Below are positions 1 to 6,100 of a DNA stretch of 6,488 nt, piece by piece. The position numbers and the translations under genes are program-made. The notes beneath the pieces are model-generated. The model searched no databases and was not told the DNA's origin. It saw only the letters and a list, made by a program, of their open reading frames with translations. The first letter of the stretch is position 1. Each line of letters begins with the position of its first letter. The stretch lies in NCBI GenBank assembly GCA_013287095.1, contig JABDEJ010000098.1, forward strand, positions 1-6,488, written 5' to 3'. This DNA is from Bacteroidota bacterium. Lineage in GTDB: Bacteria; Bacteroidota; Bacteroidia; CAILMK01.

Positions 1-620
1 GTTCAACATTGTATTTTAAAGCACTTCTGGAAGGGATAGATGAGTTCCCTGAAATAACAAAGGAAGCCAAAGAAAAAGTAAAACAAATTGAAAAAAATCG
101 GGGCTTGAACGGGTTACAATTCGCGCTCAAAGAAGCTGATCCTGATTATTTTAAATCTGTTGACATGGCCAATTCCCGAAGAGTTACCAGGGCATTGGAA
201 GTATGTTTTTCAGAAGGGAAACCTTATTCTTCTTACTTAAAGAAAAACAAGCCAGAGGACAAAGGTTATTCTGTTATCAAAATTGGAATTGATGTTCCCA
301 GGTCTGTTCTTTACAAAACAATAAATGATCGTTGTGATGAAATGATTTCTAATGGATTGCTGGAGGAAGTAAAACAATTGTACCCATTTCGTCACCTAAA
401 GCCTTTACATACTGTTGGATACACAGAGTTTTTTGATTATCCGGATGGTAAAACAGATCTTGAAAAGGCTGTTACCCTTTTCAAACAGCATACAAGGAAT
501 TATGCTAAAAGGCAGATAACATGGTTAAGGAGAGAAGAGGGATTGGAATGGGTTGAAGGGGACAAGGTTGAGAATTTTTTGGTTGGCTCGACAAAAAATA
601 CTGGCTCTATACACCTTTAA
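1..620 (+). CDS. miaA: tRNA dimethylallyltransferase MiaA, 5'-truncated by window edge
   Basis: MiaA transfers the dimethylallyl group of DMAPP to N6 of A37 in tRNAs that read codons beginning with U; it acts in the cytoplasm. The reading frame is already open at the left edge: codons from base 3 read S-T-L-Y-F-K-A-L-L-E-G, the family's segment usually preceded by two glycines. The TTG at 9 is therefore an internal Leu codon, not a start. Further family marks are RRVTRALEV followed by GKPYSSYL, IKIGIDVPR, the TVGYTEFFDY segment (equivalent of the AxGYxE motif) and a C-terminal KRQITWLRR. About 205 of the usual roughly 300 residues are present; the P-loop and catalytic Asp must lie upstream of the window. 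The frame ends with TAA at 618-620. The barrel-protein gene follows after 144 bases with a possible hairpin between, so they may or may not share a transcript. Identity is firm. Confidence 0.95.
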   Translation, partial: STLYFKALLEGIDEFPEITKEAKEKVKQIEKNRGLNGLQFALKEADPDYFKSVDMANSRRVTRALEVCFSEGKPYSSYLKKNKPEDKGYSVIKIGIDVPRSVLYKTINDRCDEMISNGLLEEVKQLYPFRHLKPLHTVGYTEFFDYPDGKTDLEKAVTLFKQHTRNYAKRQITWLRREEGLEWVEGDKVENFLVGSTKNTGSIHL

Positions 621-645
621 TTGGATTAATTAATTAGCTTTGATT

Positions 646-722
646 AGGATGAAAGATTAATTGATTGAATTTGATGCGATTTCGAAGTTGCGGAACAACC
701 TACTAATTACATCCTTCGTCCT
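646..722. repeat. imperfect inverted repeat downstream of miaA
   Basis: The arm at 646-662 (AGGATGAAAGATTAATT) pairs with the reverse complement of the arm at 705-722, with about 15 matches over 17 positions and a one-base bulge. The loop is about 42 bases. No run of T's follows the right arm, so a classical intrinsic terminator is not supported. The element starts 25 bases after the miaA stop. It could be a processing or termination hairpin, or a decayed member of the inverted intergenic repeats seen at the other gaps, but the strict 7-base phasing is not clear here. Confidence 0.5.
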
Positions 723-764
723 GTAGAAGAATCTTATTTGTAAACCATATAAATAACTGGAAAC

Positions 765-1520
765 ATGAAGAATATCAAGAAATCTATCTGGATATTAGTA
801 GTTTCGGCATTGTTTATTCTGTCGGGCACAATGCCAGCACTCTCGCAAGTCAAGCAGATTGAAGATCCCCTCTTAACGCATTCAAATTATATATCCATTG
901 ATGCCGGGATGAATTATGTGTCGCCAAATTATTCTTACAGGAATGCTGTTCTCAATGGCTGCAGCTATAATTTGGGAGACAACCTTTCTGGTGCTTATCA
1001 GCCAATTGCATCATTAGAGGTTGGGCATGTGTTTAAAATCGGGGCAAAAGATCCGTTCATTTTAAAACTGAATTCCGGCATTTCAATTGCTTCATATTCC
1101 CTGAATGTGTTTAATAATAAGAGTGACCCCGAAACACTTTCAGAAACCTTTCTACAAGTACCTTTGGCAATTTCCACGCATATTCCACTTCAAATATTTC
1201 AACCCCAATCCCGTTATCATGCTCTTGAATTAAAATTTGGAGGTTATTATGGCGTTAATATCAAAAGGGAAATTCAGACTTATAATGTGCCTGAATCGGG
1301 TTCAACAGATTTCAACCTTCCTGCGTACCAGTTCGGAAAGTTTAGCCTGTTTGCAGAGGCAGGCGTTTCATTTACCAGTCCTAATGGACATAGCCATGAG
1401 ATAGGAATACGTGCCAGTCATGATATGGGACCTTATCTCAATTTTAATAATTCTCCGGAACTGCCATTTTTGTATAATTCTGTTGGAGTTTTCTATCGTT
1501 GGACATTTTATTGTTTTTGA
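765..1520 (+). CDS. putative outer-membrane beta-barrel protein with signal peptide
   Basis: I do not recognise the specific family. The 251-residue product starts with a textbook Sec signal peptide: a basic MKNIKK, a hydrophobic core (IWILVVSALFILSG, about residues 8-21) and a likely cleavage near ALSQ at about residue 28. The mature part alternates polar and aromatic/hydrophobic residues in strand-like stretches (YISIDAGMNYV, FILKLNSGISIASYS, ALELKFGGYYGV, FSLFAEAGVSF, SHEIGIRASHDMG, SVGVFYRWTFYCF). It ends in an aromatic residue, as many outer-membrane barrels do for Bam-dependent insertion. The size fits an 8- to 10-strand barrel like the 'outer membrane beta-barrel' or PorT-like proteins common in this phylum. 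It could instead be a periplasmic beta protein. The ATG at 765 is chosen because the signal peptide begins there; the leader is A-rich without a Shine-Dalgarno. No sequence motif gives a substrate or role. Confidence 0.75.
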   Translation: MKNIKKSIWILVVSALFILSGTMPALSQVKQIEDPLLTHSNYISIDAGMNYVSPNYSYRNAVLNGCSYNLGDNLSGAYQPIASLEVGHVFKIGAKDPFILKLNSGISIASYSLNVFNNKSDPETLSETFLQVPLAISTHIPLQIFQPQSRYHALELKFGGYYGVNIKREIQTYNVPESGSTDFNLPAYQFGKFSLFAEAGVSFTSPNGHSHEIGIRASHDMGPYLNFNNSPELPFLYNSVGVFYRWTFYCF

Positions 1521-1562
1521 GATCCATTTTGATTATAGGATCCAAACATTAATCTCTTTCTT

Positions 1563-1604
1563 ATTGTTAATTGATCATTGGTTATTGGTCATTGACCATT
1601 GATG
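1563..1604 (+). repeat. six-unit ATTG heptamer array
   Basis: Six consecutive 7-base units all begin with ATTG: ATTGTTA, ATTGATC, ATTGGTT, ATTGGTC, ATTGACC, ATTGATG. The tetramer is invariant while the next three bases vary. The array ends three bases before the -7 element of the pruA promoter, and its fourth unit supplies the -33 TTG. The junction of units 4 and 5 makes a perfect palindrome, TGGTCA-T-TGACCA (1586-1598), between the -33 and -7 boxes. The periodicity is read directly; any regulatory role is inference. Confidence 0.85.
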
Positions 1605-1615
1605 CCCTACCTTTG
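1585..1615 (+). promoter_or_regulatory. Bacteroidota-type sigma-A promoter of pruA
   Basis: TTG at 1585-1587 and TACCTTTG at 1608-1615 are separated by 20 bases. This fits the phylum's primary promoter pattern (TTG about 19-21 bases before TAnnTTTG). Transcription would begin near 1621-1623, giving a leader of only about 12-14 A-rich bases before the ATG at 1635. The -7 box lies inside the longest possible pruA reading frame, which argues against any start upstream of 1635. Confidence 0.8.
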
Positions 1616-1634
1616 CACCTCAAAATCAAAAATT

Positions 1635-3263
1635 ATGTCAAACGCCATATTCCAAACCCCGATTGCAGTTAATGAACCCATCAAAAGCTATGCACCAGGC
1701 ACACCTGAAAGGGCAGAACTTCAGAAAGAATTAAAAGATTCTGCCGCTGAGCACCGCGACATCGCAATGTACATTGATGGAAAAGAAGTACGCAGCGGGA
1801 AAAAGCTTGAGATACGTCCACCGCACGATCATCGTAAAATTGTCGGGAATTTTTATAAGGGAGGCAAAGAAGAAGTCAGCCAGGCCATAAACGCTGCCAT
1901 GAAGGCCAAGAATGAGTGGGGGAGTATGCCCTGGGAACAAAGGGCTTCCATCTTTTTAAAGGCGGCAGATATTCTCGCAGGGCCTTATAGGGCAAGAATG
2001 AATGCCGCTACCATGATATGTCAAAGCAAAAATGCTTTCCAGTCTGAAATTGATGCCGCCTGCGAACTGATCGACTTTTTAAGGTATAATGTACAGTATG
2101 CTTCCAAAGAAATATATCAGAACCAGCCTGCGTCAGCACCCGGTATGTGGAACCGTATGGAATACAGACCGTTGGAGGGGTTTGTATTTGCATTAACGCC
2201 GTTCAATTTTACCTCAATTGGTGGCAATCTACCTGCTTCAGCAGCGCTGATGGGAAATACGGTTGTTTGGAAACCATCTGAAAGGCAGATTTATTCTGCA
2301 CATGTAATTATGGAAATATTTATAGCAGCCGGATTACCTGAAGGGGTTATCAATCTTGTTTTTTCATCCGGGCAGGATTGTTCGGACGTTATTTTTTCAC
2401 ATAAAGATTTTGGAGGAATCCATTTTACCGGTTCTACCGATGTATTCCGAACCATTTGGAAAGAAATAGGTGACAATGTCTCCAAATACAGGTCATACCC
2501 AAGAATCGTAGGGGAAACGGGTGGTAAAGACTTCATTGTGGCTCACGAATCCGCTGATCCTATCGCTGTTGCAGTTGCTATGGCCCGGGGCGCTTTCGAA
2601 TACCAGGGACAGAAATGTTCTGCCGCATCACGTGCATATATCCCATCAAACTTGTGGCCGGCAGTGAAAGAAAAGCTGGTTGAAGATTTGAAAACTTTCA
2701 AAATGGGTCATGTAGAAGATTTCTCAAATTTCATAAATGCTGTTATTGATGAAAGGGCCTTTGATAAGATCGCGTCTTATATAGATGGTGCCAAAAAGAG
2801 CCCTGATGCAGAGATTGTAACCGGGGGTAACTACAATAAATCAGAAGGCTATTTTATAGAGCCAACTGTTATTCTCGCCAAAAGCCCTACTTATACATCT
2901 ATGTGTGAAGAGATCTTTGGGCCGGTATTAAGTGTCTATGTATATGAGCCTGATAAGTTTGAAGAAATGCTCGAGATTGTAGACCAATCTTCACCTTATG
3001 CATTGACGGGTGCCATTTTCAGTCAGGACAGATACAGCATCGTAAAGGCAACTGAAATGTTAACAAACTCCGCAGGTAATTTTTATATCAATGATAAACC
3101 CACAGGCGCTGTGGTTGGTCAGCAACCATTTGGCGGAGCAAGAGGTTCAGGCACCAATGATAAAGCTGGTTCAAGCTGGAACCTGATCCGGTGGGTATCT
3201 CCAAGAACGATAAAAGAAACATTTAATCCGCCACACGACTATAGGTATCCGTTTTTACAGTAA
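1635..3263 (+). CDS. pruA: L-glutamate gamma-semialdehyde (P5C) dehydrogenase
   Basis: This cytoplasmic enzyme oxidises glutamate 5-semialdehyde, the open form of delta-1-pyrroline-5-carboxylate, to glutamate with NAD+. It is the second step of proline breakdown. The 542-residue product is a full-length aldehyde dehydrogenase of the ALDH4 type, with TPFNFTSIGGNLP at 188-200 (oxyanion Asn191), WKPS around Lys213 (cofactor binding), FTGSTDVF at 264-271, GETGGK with general base Glu294, GQKCSA with nucleophile Cys328, and EEIFGPVLSVYVY at 425-437. The FNFTSIGGNLP signature separates this class from other aldehyde dehydrogenases. No proline dehydrogenase domain is fused, so a separate enzyme for the first step is expected elsewhere. 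The frame stays open back to ATGs at 1599 and 1602, but these overlap the promoter, and the product from 1635 (MSNAIFQTPI) has the family's normal length. The gene appears monocistronic: its own promoter lies just upstream and rpoD converges on it. Confidence 0.95.
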   Translation: MSNAIFQTPIAVNEPIKSYAPGTPERAELQKELKDSAAEHRDIAMYIDGKEVRSGKKLEIRPPHDHRKIVGNFYKGGKEEVSQAINAAMKAKNEWGSMPWEQRASIFLKAADILAGPYRARMNAATMICQSKNAFQSEIDAACELIDFLRYNVQYASKEIYQNQPASAPGMWNRMEYRPLEGFVFALTPFNFTSIGGNLPASAALMGNTVVWKPSERQIYSAHVIMEIFIAAGLPEGVINLVFSSGQDCSDVIFSHKDFGGIHFTGSTDVFRTIWKEIGDNVSKYRSYPRIVGETGGKDFIVAHESADPIAVAVAMARGAFEYQGQKCSAASRAYIPSNLWPAVKEKLVEDLKTFKMGHVEDFSNFINAVIDERAFDKIASYIDGAKKSPDAEIVTGGNYNKSEGYFIEPTVILAKSPTYTSMCEEIFGPVLSVYVYEPDKFEEMLEIVDQSSPYALTGAIFSQDRYSIVKATEMLTNSAGNFYINDKPTGAVVGQQPFGGARGSGTNDKAGSSWNLIRWVSPRTIKETFNPPHDYRYPFLQ

Positions 3264-3355
3264 ACAGTCATCAGTTAGCAGTCATCAGTAATGTCAGTTT
3301 GCATCAGAGTAAAGTCTCTTTACTGTTGACTGATCCTTATGACTGATGACTATTT
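3262..3355. repeat. inverted heptamer arms filling the pruA/rpoD gap
   Basis: The left arm has four phased units: AAACAGT (overlapping the pruA stop), CATCAGT, TAGCAGT, CATCAGT (3262-3289). The right arm, at 3322-3355 and read on the minus strand, gives AAATAGT, CATCAGT, a 6-base CATAAG, GATCAGT, CAACAGT. Both arms share the consensus CATCAGT. AGTCATCAGT occurs at 3266-3275 and 3280-3289, and its exact reverse complement at 3342-3351. The outermost 10-base arms each sit about two bases beyond a stop codon, so the element occupies almost the whole convergent gap. The transcript of either strand could fold into a long imperfect stem. Confidence 0.8.
3308..3324. terminator. central hairpin between convergent pruA and rpoD
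   Basis: AGTAAAG (3308-3314), loop TCT, CTTTACT (3318-3324) form a perfect 7-bp stem with a 3-base loop, nested inside the larger inverted heptamer arms. Its place between two convergent genes suggests a bidirectional terminator. However, no U-tract follows on either strand and the stem is AT-rich, so termination is an inference from position only. Confidence 0.4.
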
Positions 3356-4217
3356 ATCCCAGGTACATTTTCAAACTTCTGGTGCGGGAAGAATTTTTGA
3401 GTTTGCGCAAGGCCTTTTCTTTGATCTGCCTTACTCTTTCCCTCGTCAGTGTCATTTTATGGCTTATTTCTTCCAGTGACATTTCAGAATGCCTGCTGAT
3501 GCCAAAGAAATAGCACAATACCGAGCGTTCTTTTTCACTCAGAATCTTTAAGCTGTTATGAATTTCGCTTTGAAGGGATTCTATAAGTAGTACGGAATCA
3601 GGTTCAGGCTCATCTTCACTTTGCAGCAGGGACAGCAGGCTATTATCATCTTCTGCACTAATAGGAGCATCAATAGAAATATGTCGGGTTGACGACTTCA
3701 TGAAATCTTCGACATGTTCTACTTCAATATCAAGAAGGTTTGCGAGTTCCTCAGCTGACGGTTCCCTTTCAAACTTTTGTTCAAGGGCTGATGCAGCTTT
3801 ATTTATTTTTGTTAAGGCACCTATCCTGTTAAGCGGTAACCTGATAATACGAGCCTGTTCAGCAAGCGCTTGTAAAATAGACTGACGAATCCACCATACA
3901 GCATAGCTGATAAACTTAAATCCACGGGTATGATCAAAGCGGTGGGCTGCCCTGATAAGTCCCATATTCCCTTCGTTTATCAGATCACCTAATGGCAAAC
4001 CCTGGTTCTGATATTGTTTCGCCACGGACACCACGAAACGAAGATTTGCATTGACGAGTTTCTCAAGTGCCTGTGCATCACCATCTTTAATTCGAATCGC
4101 GAGTTCAACTTCTTCTTCGGCGGTTACCATACTTACGGTCCCGATTTCCTGAAGGTACTTATCGAGAGACCGATGTTCCCTGTTGGTGATCTGTTTTACG
4201 ATTTTTAATTGCCTCAT
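3354..4217 (-). CDS. rpoD: RNA polymerase sigma-70 factor, RpoD/SigA type
   Basis: This is a primary-type sigma factor of 287 residues, the usual length of the Bacteroidota SigA, which lacks the long region 1.1 of proteobacterial RpoD. It begins MRQLKI, the conserved start in this phylum. Region 1.2 covers about residues 16-45. Region 2 runs about 52-127 and includes [48 protein letters not shown] (core binding and -10 recognition) and EQARIIRLP. Region 3 is about 130-190. Region 4 is about 222-280, with [24 protein letters not shown] as the -35-reading helix-turn-helix. The middle of region 4 ([17 protein letters not shown]) departs from the phylum's typical sequence as I remember it, so a diverged paralogue is possible. 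AGAAGGG lies three bases before the ATG, one of the few Shine-Dalgarno-like sites here. It converges with pruA. Confidence 0.9.
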   Translation of the reverse strand: MRQLKIVKQITNREHRSLDKYLQEIGTVSMVTAEEEVELAIRIKDGDAQALEKLVNANLRFVVSVAKQYQNQGLPLGDLINEGNMGLIRAAHRFDHTRGFKFISYAVWWIRQSILQALAEQARIIRLPLNRIGALTKINKAASALEQKFEREPSAEELANLLDIEVEHVEDFMKSSTRHISIDAPISAEDDNSLLSLLQSEDEPEPDSVLLIESLQSEIHNSLKILSEKERSVLCYFFGISRHSEMSLEEISHKMTLTRERVRQIKEKALRKLKNSSRTRSLKMYLG

Positions 4218-4240
4218 ATTCCCTTCTTGTTTTAAACACC

Positions 4241-4272
4241 CCTAAATAGACAAACCACTGTCACCTCACAAA
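4241..4272 (-). promoter_or_regulatory. possible weak promoter of rpoD
   Basis: Read on the minus strand, TTTG (4269-4272) stands 20 bases before TATTTAGG (4241-4248). The spacing fits the phylum's promoter and the first half of the -7 box matches, but the second half has two mismatches to TTTG. The remaining leader to the rpoD ATG would be about 15-20 bases. This is a plausible site, no more. Confidence 0.3.
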
Positions 4273-4359
4273 TTGCGACCTTGGGTAATGTCAATAATTT
4301 TAAATTCTGTCCTCCTGGCTAAAGGAATGACTGAGGCAAGCTATAATTTTTTTTGATAC

Positions 4360-5868
4360 GTGGTACTCCTACCAAAGAAATTTTTAGAATTCAAACCGGA
4401 TAGTGTTCCTGTTTCATTTGATACATTACTGAATATAACCGGTTGGAGTAGCTCCAAGTGGATTACAATGTGGAGTATGGCTGGTTCGGATGTTTATCCT
4501 TTTAAAATAGCCATGATTCATGTGAAGGCTATGAAAGATACCAATTTCTTCCAGCAGCGATTCCAGTTCAGGTTCCGTGCCCTTGGCAATCAATCAGGAA
4601 ACCTTGATATCTGGAATGTTGATTATGTTTACCTGAACAATCACAGGTTCCACAACGATACCACTTTTTCAGACATTGCCATTTACCAACCTTCTAAAAG
4701 TATTATCAACGGCTATAACTCAATACCATGGAGTTATTATAAGAACAATACAAGTCTTTATTATACCGACAGCATTCATATATACACTCATAATAATGAT
4801 GCAGCCGCAGCTACTCCAAAACACGTAACATTCAGCTATGATATAAAATCATTGCCTGATAAAACCCCTCTGGCAAATAGAAAAAGCACCCAGGTTGCAA
4901 ATGTATATGGACAAGAGTATCTTGATTTTTCATTACAGGCAGATCCATTGAGTCCATTATTTGTTCCGAAAAATCCTGATAGTGTTGTACTGGCAGTAAG
5001 GACGATTGCAAAAAGTGATGTGATCCAGGATACCCTGTTTGCTCCAAATGATACAGCAACATTTCTCCAGGTTTTTAATACATACCTTGCTTATGATGAT
5101 GGTACTGCTGAACAAGGATATGGGATTACCAACACCAATACATCCAGTCCGGGGTCTGAAGTCGCTCTAAAATTCACGATACCAGGTTCGGATACACTCT
5201 ATGGCATCGGTATCAATTTTAACCAAAGCCTTGCCGATGTGAGCAATGATGCTGTGGCTCTGAGGGTATGGTCATCAATTGATACAGAAAATTTAACAAA
5301 TGTATCGGATCAGATCATTGCAGAACTGGATAATATTAAACCACAATATACTTTTCATAGAAACGGTTTTTATTATTTTCCATTGGACACCCCAAGGGCG
5401 GTTTCCAATAGTTTTTACATTGGTTGGGACCAGACAAGTGATTTCCTTTTGAACGTAGGTTTTGACCGGAATTACTATCTAAGCAATTTTGCAACACAAT
5501 CTAATCTATATTATAATGTAGAAGGAGGATGGTATAGATCCGTTCAGCAAGGCGTTCCAATGATCAGGGCATATATAGGTAAAAAGCCTGTTGATGTTGC
5601 ATCTATTAACAATGCTACTGGCAATGGAAATTTTAGTGTTGACATTTACCCAAACCCCAGCACAGAAGTATTTACAATTTCGCTTCCCGAATATGGAAAG
5701 TATACAATTCAATTGGTTGACCTCAATGGCAAAGTCCTTGCAAGCAACAATAATCTGAGCGGTGACATCAAAGTAAATTCAGAAAATTATTCTCCCGGAG
5801 TATACCTGGTTCGAATAACTGATCAGGTATCTGGCAGCCGTTTATTTAAAAAAGTGGTTTTGGAATAA
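4360..5868 (+). CDS. T9SS type A sorting-domain secreted protein, N-terminus missing
   Basis: The 502-codon frame encodes the middle and end of a secreted protein of a family I recall as common in this phylum, of unknown biochemical role. Residues 32-92 (SKWITMWSM, YPFKIAMIHVK, FQFRFRALGN, LDIWNVDYVYLN) look like a lectin-like beta sandwich. Residues 242-255 (YLAYDDGTAEQGYG) open a second beta domain. About residues 422-502 are a type A sorting domain (IYPNPS, GVYLVRI, ending FKKVVLE), which directs passage through the type IX system and cell-surface attachment or release. No signal peptide precedes these parts, although T9SS cargo needs one to cross the inner membrane. The only candidate start near the frame's beginning is a GTG with no ribosome site. 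Relatives, as I remember them, carry roughly 200 more N-terminal residues. A stop at 4354-4356, just after eight T's, closes the frame upstream. This is probably a 5'-deleted remnant or an assembly join; the start given is nominal. Confidence 0.75.
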   Translation: MVLLPKKFLEFKPDSVPVSFDTLLNITGWSSSKWITMWSMAGSDVYPFKIAMIHVKAMKDTNFFQQRFQFRFRALGNQSGNLDIWNVDYVYLNNHRFHNDTTFSDIAIYQPSKSIINGYNSIPWSYYKNNTSLYYTDSIHIYTHNNDAAAATPKHVTFSYDIKSLPDKTPLANRKSTQVANVYGQEYLDFSLQADPLSPLFVPKNPDSVVLAVRTIAKSDVIQDTLFAPNDTATFLQVFNTYLAYDDGTAEQGYGITNTNTSSPGSEVALKFTIPGSDTLYGIGINFNQSLADVSNDAVALRVWSSIDTENLTNVSDQIIAELDNIKPQYTFHRNGFYYFPLDTPRAVSNSFYIGWDQTSDFLLNVGFDRNYYLSNFATQSNLYYNVEGGWYRSVQQGVPMIRAYIGKKPVDVASINNATGNGNFSVDIYPNPSTEVFTISLPEYGKYTIQLVDLNGKVLASNNNLSGDIKVNSENYSPGVYLVRITDQVSGSRLFKKVVLE

Positions 5869-5870
5869 TG

Positions 5871-5905
5871 GATAAGGCGTTAGCCCTTAGGCAATAGGCA
5901 TTAGG
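5871..5905 (+). repeat. five-unit TAGG heptamer array, left arm
   Basis: Five phased 7-base units follow the stop of the sorting-domain gene: GATAAGG, CGTTAGC, CCTTAGG, CAATAGG, CATTAGG. The last four bases approach TAGG while the first three vary. TAAGG (5873-5877) and CCTTA (5885-5889) can pair as a 5-bp stem with a 7-base loop. The array has an inverted partner at 5983-6017. Confidence 0.8.
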
Positions 5906-5936
5906 AGAGAAAATAACGCCCATTGATACGCTTAAA

Positions 5937-5944
5937 TAAATTTG
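5937..5944 (+). promoter_or_regulatory. -7-like motif TAAATTTG between the two heptamer arms
   Basis: TAAATTTG is a perfect match to TAnnTTTG, but no TTG lies 19-21 bases upstream (that stretch reads AAATAACGCC). If used, it would give the YkuK-family gene a leader of about 150 bases containing the right heptamer arm and the TTCGAA pair. A second, off-spaced candidate, TATTTTG at 6062-6068, is closer to the gene. Confidence 0.35.
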
Positions 5945-5982
5945 CATCCTAATTGGAACTTATTGTGAATCATAATTTTTCC

Positions 5983-6017
5983 TCTAATTCCTAATTCCTG
6001 CCCCCTGATTCCTAATA
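5983..6017 (-). repeat. five-unit heptamer array, inverted right arm
   Basis: On the plus strand the units are TCTAATT, CCTAATT, CCTGCCC, CCTGATT, CCTAATA. On the minus strand they read TATTAGG, AATCAGG, GGGCAGG, AATTAGG, AATTAGA, the same NNN-TAGG design as the array at 5871-5905. The phase is unbroken over 35 bases. The arms are 77 bases apart and could pair imperfectly in RNA. Confidence 0.8.
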
Positions 6018-6029
6018 TAAACTTAACTC

Positions 6030-6052
6030 TTTCGAAACATGGTCATTCGAAA
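6030..6052. promoter_or_regulatory. paired TTCGAA palindromes, possible operator
   Basis: TTCGAA occurs at 6031-6036 and again at 6046-6051, with centres 15 bases apart, and together they form a larger inverted repeat around ACATGGTCA. The pair lies 49 bases before the ATG of the YkuK-family gene. Two such palindromes on nearly the same helical face suggest a dimeric regulator site, but short AT-flanked palindromes also arise by chance. Confidence 0.25.
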
Positions 6053-6100
6053 TAAATAAACTATTTTGTGGCGGATTTCATTAGGTAATCAAATAACGCC

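Noticed and set aside
731..740. ATCTTATTTG before the barrel-protein gene as a -7 promoter box
   Set aside because: It ends in TTTG but the TA is not at the required distance, and no TTG lies 19-21 bases upstream.
1411..1602. 63-codon plus-strand frame overlapping the end of the barrel gene
   Set aside because: It lies out of frame over a well-supported gene and runs into the heptamer array; the composition is that of a shadow frame.
4218..4359. Missing 5' part of the sorting-domain gene, a small RNA or heptamers in the rpoD upstream gap
   Set aside because: All three frames contain early stops and no family motif was seen; no 7-base period or strong hairpin is visible. The gap holds only the weak rpoD promoter candidate and a run of eight T's.
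1563..6017. CRISPR array as an explanation for the repeated words
   Set aside because: The units are 7 bases with no spacers, and no cas gene is present.
5911..6100. AAATAACGCC repeated at 5911-5920 and 6091-6100, directly before the YkuK-family ATG
   Set aside because: Several exact 10-base matches are expected by chance in a window of this size, and the flanks do not match.
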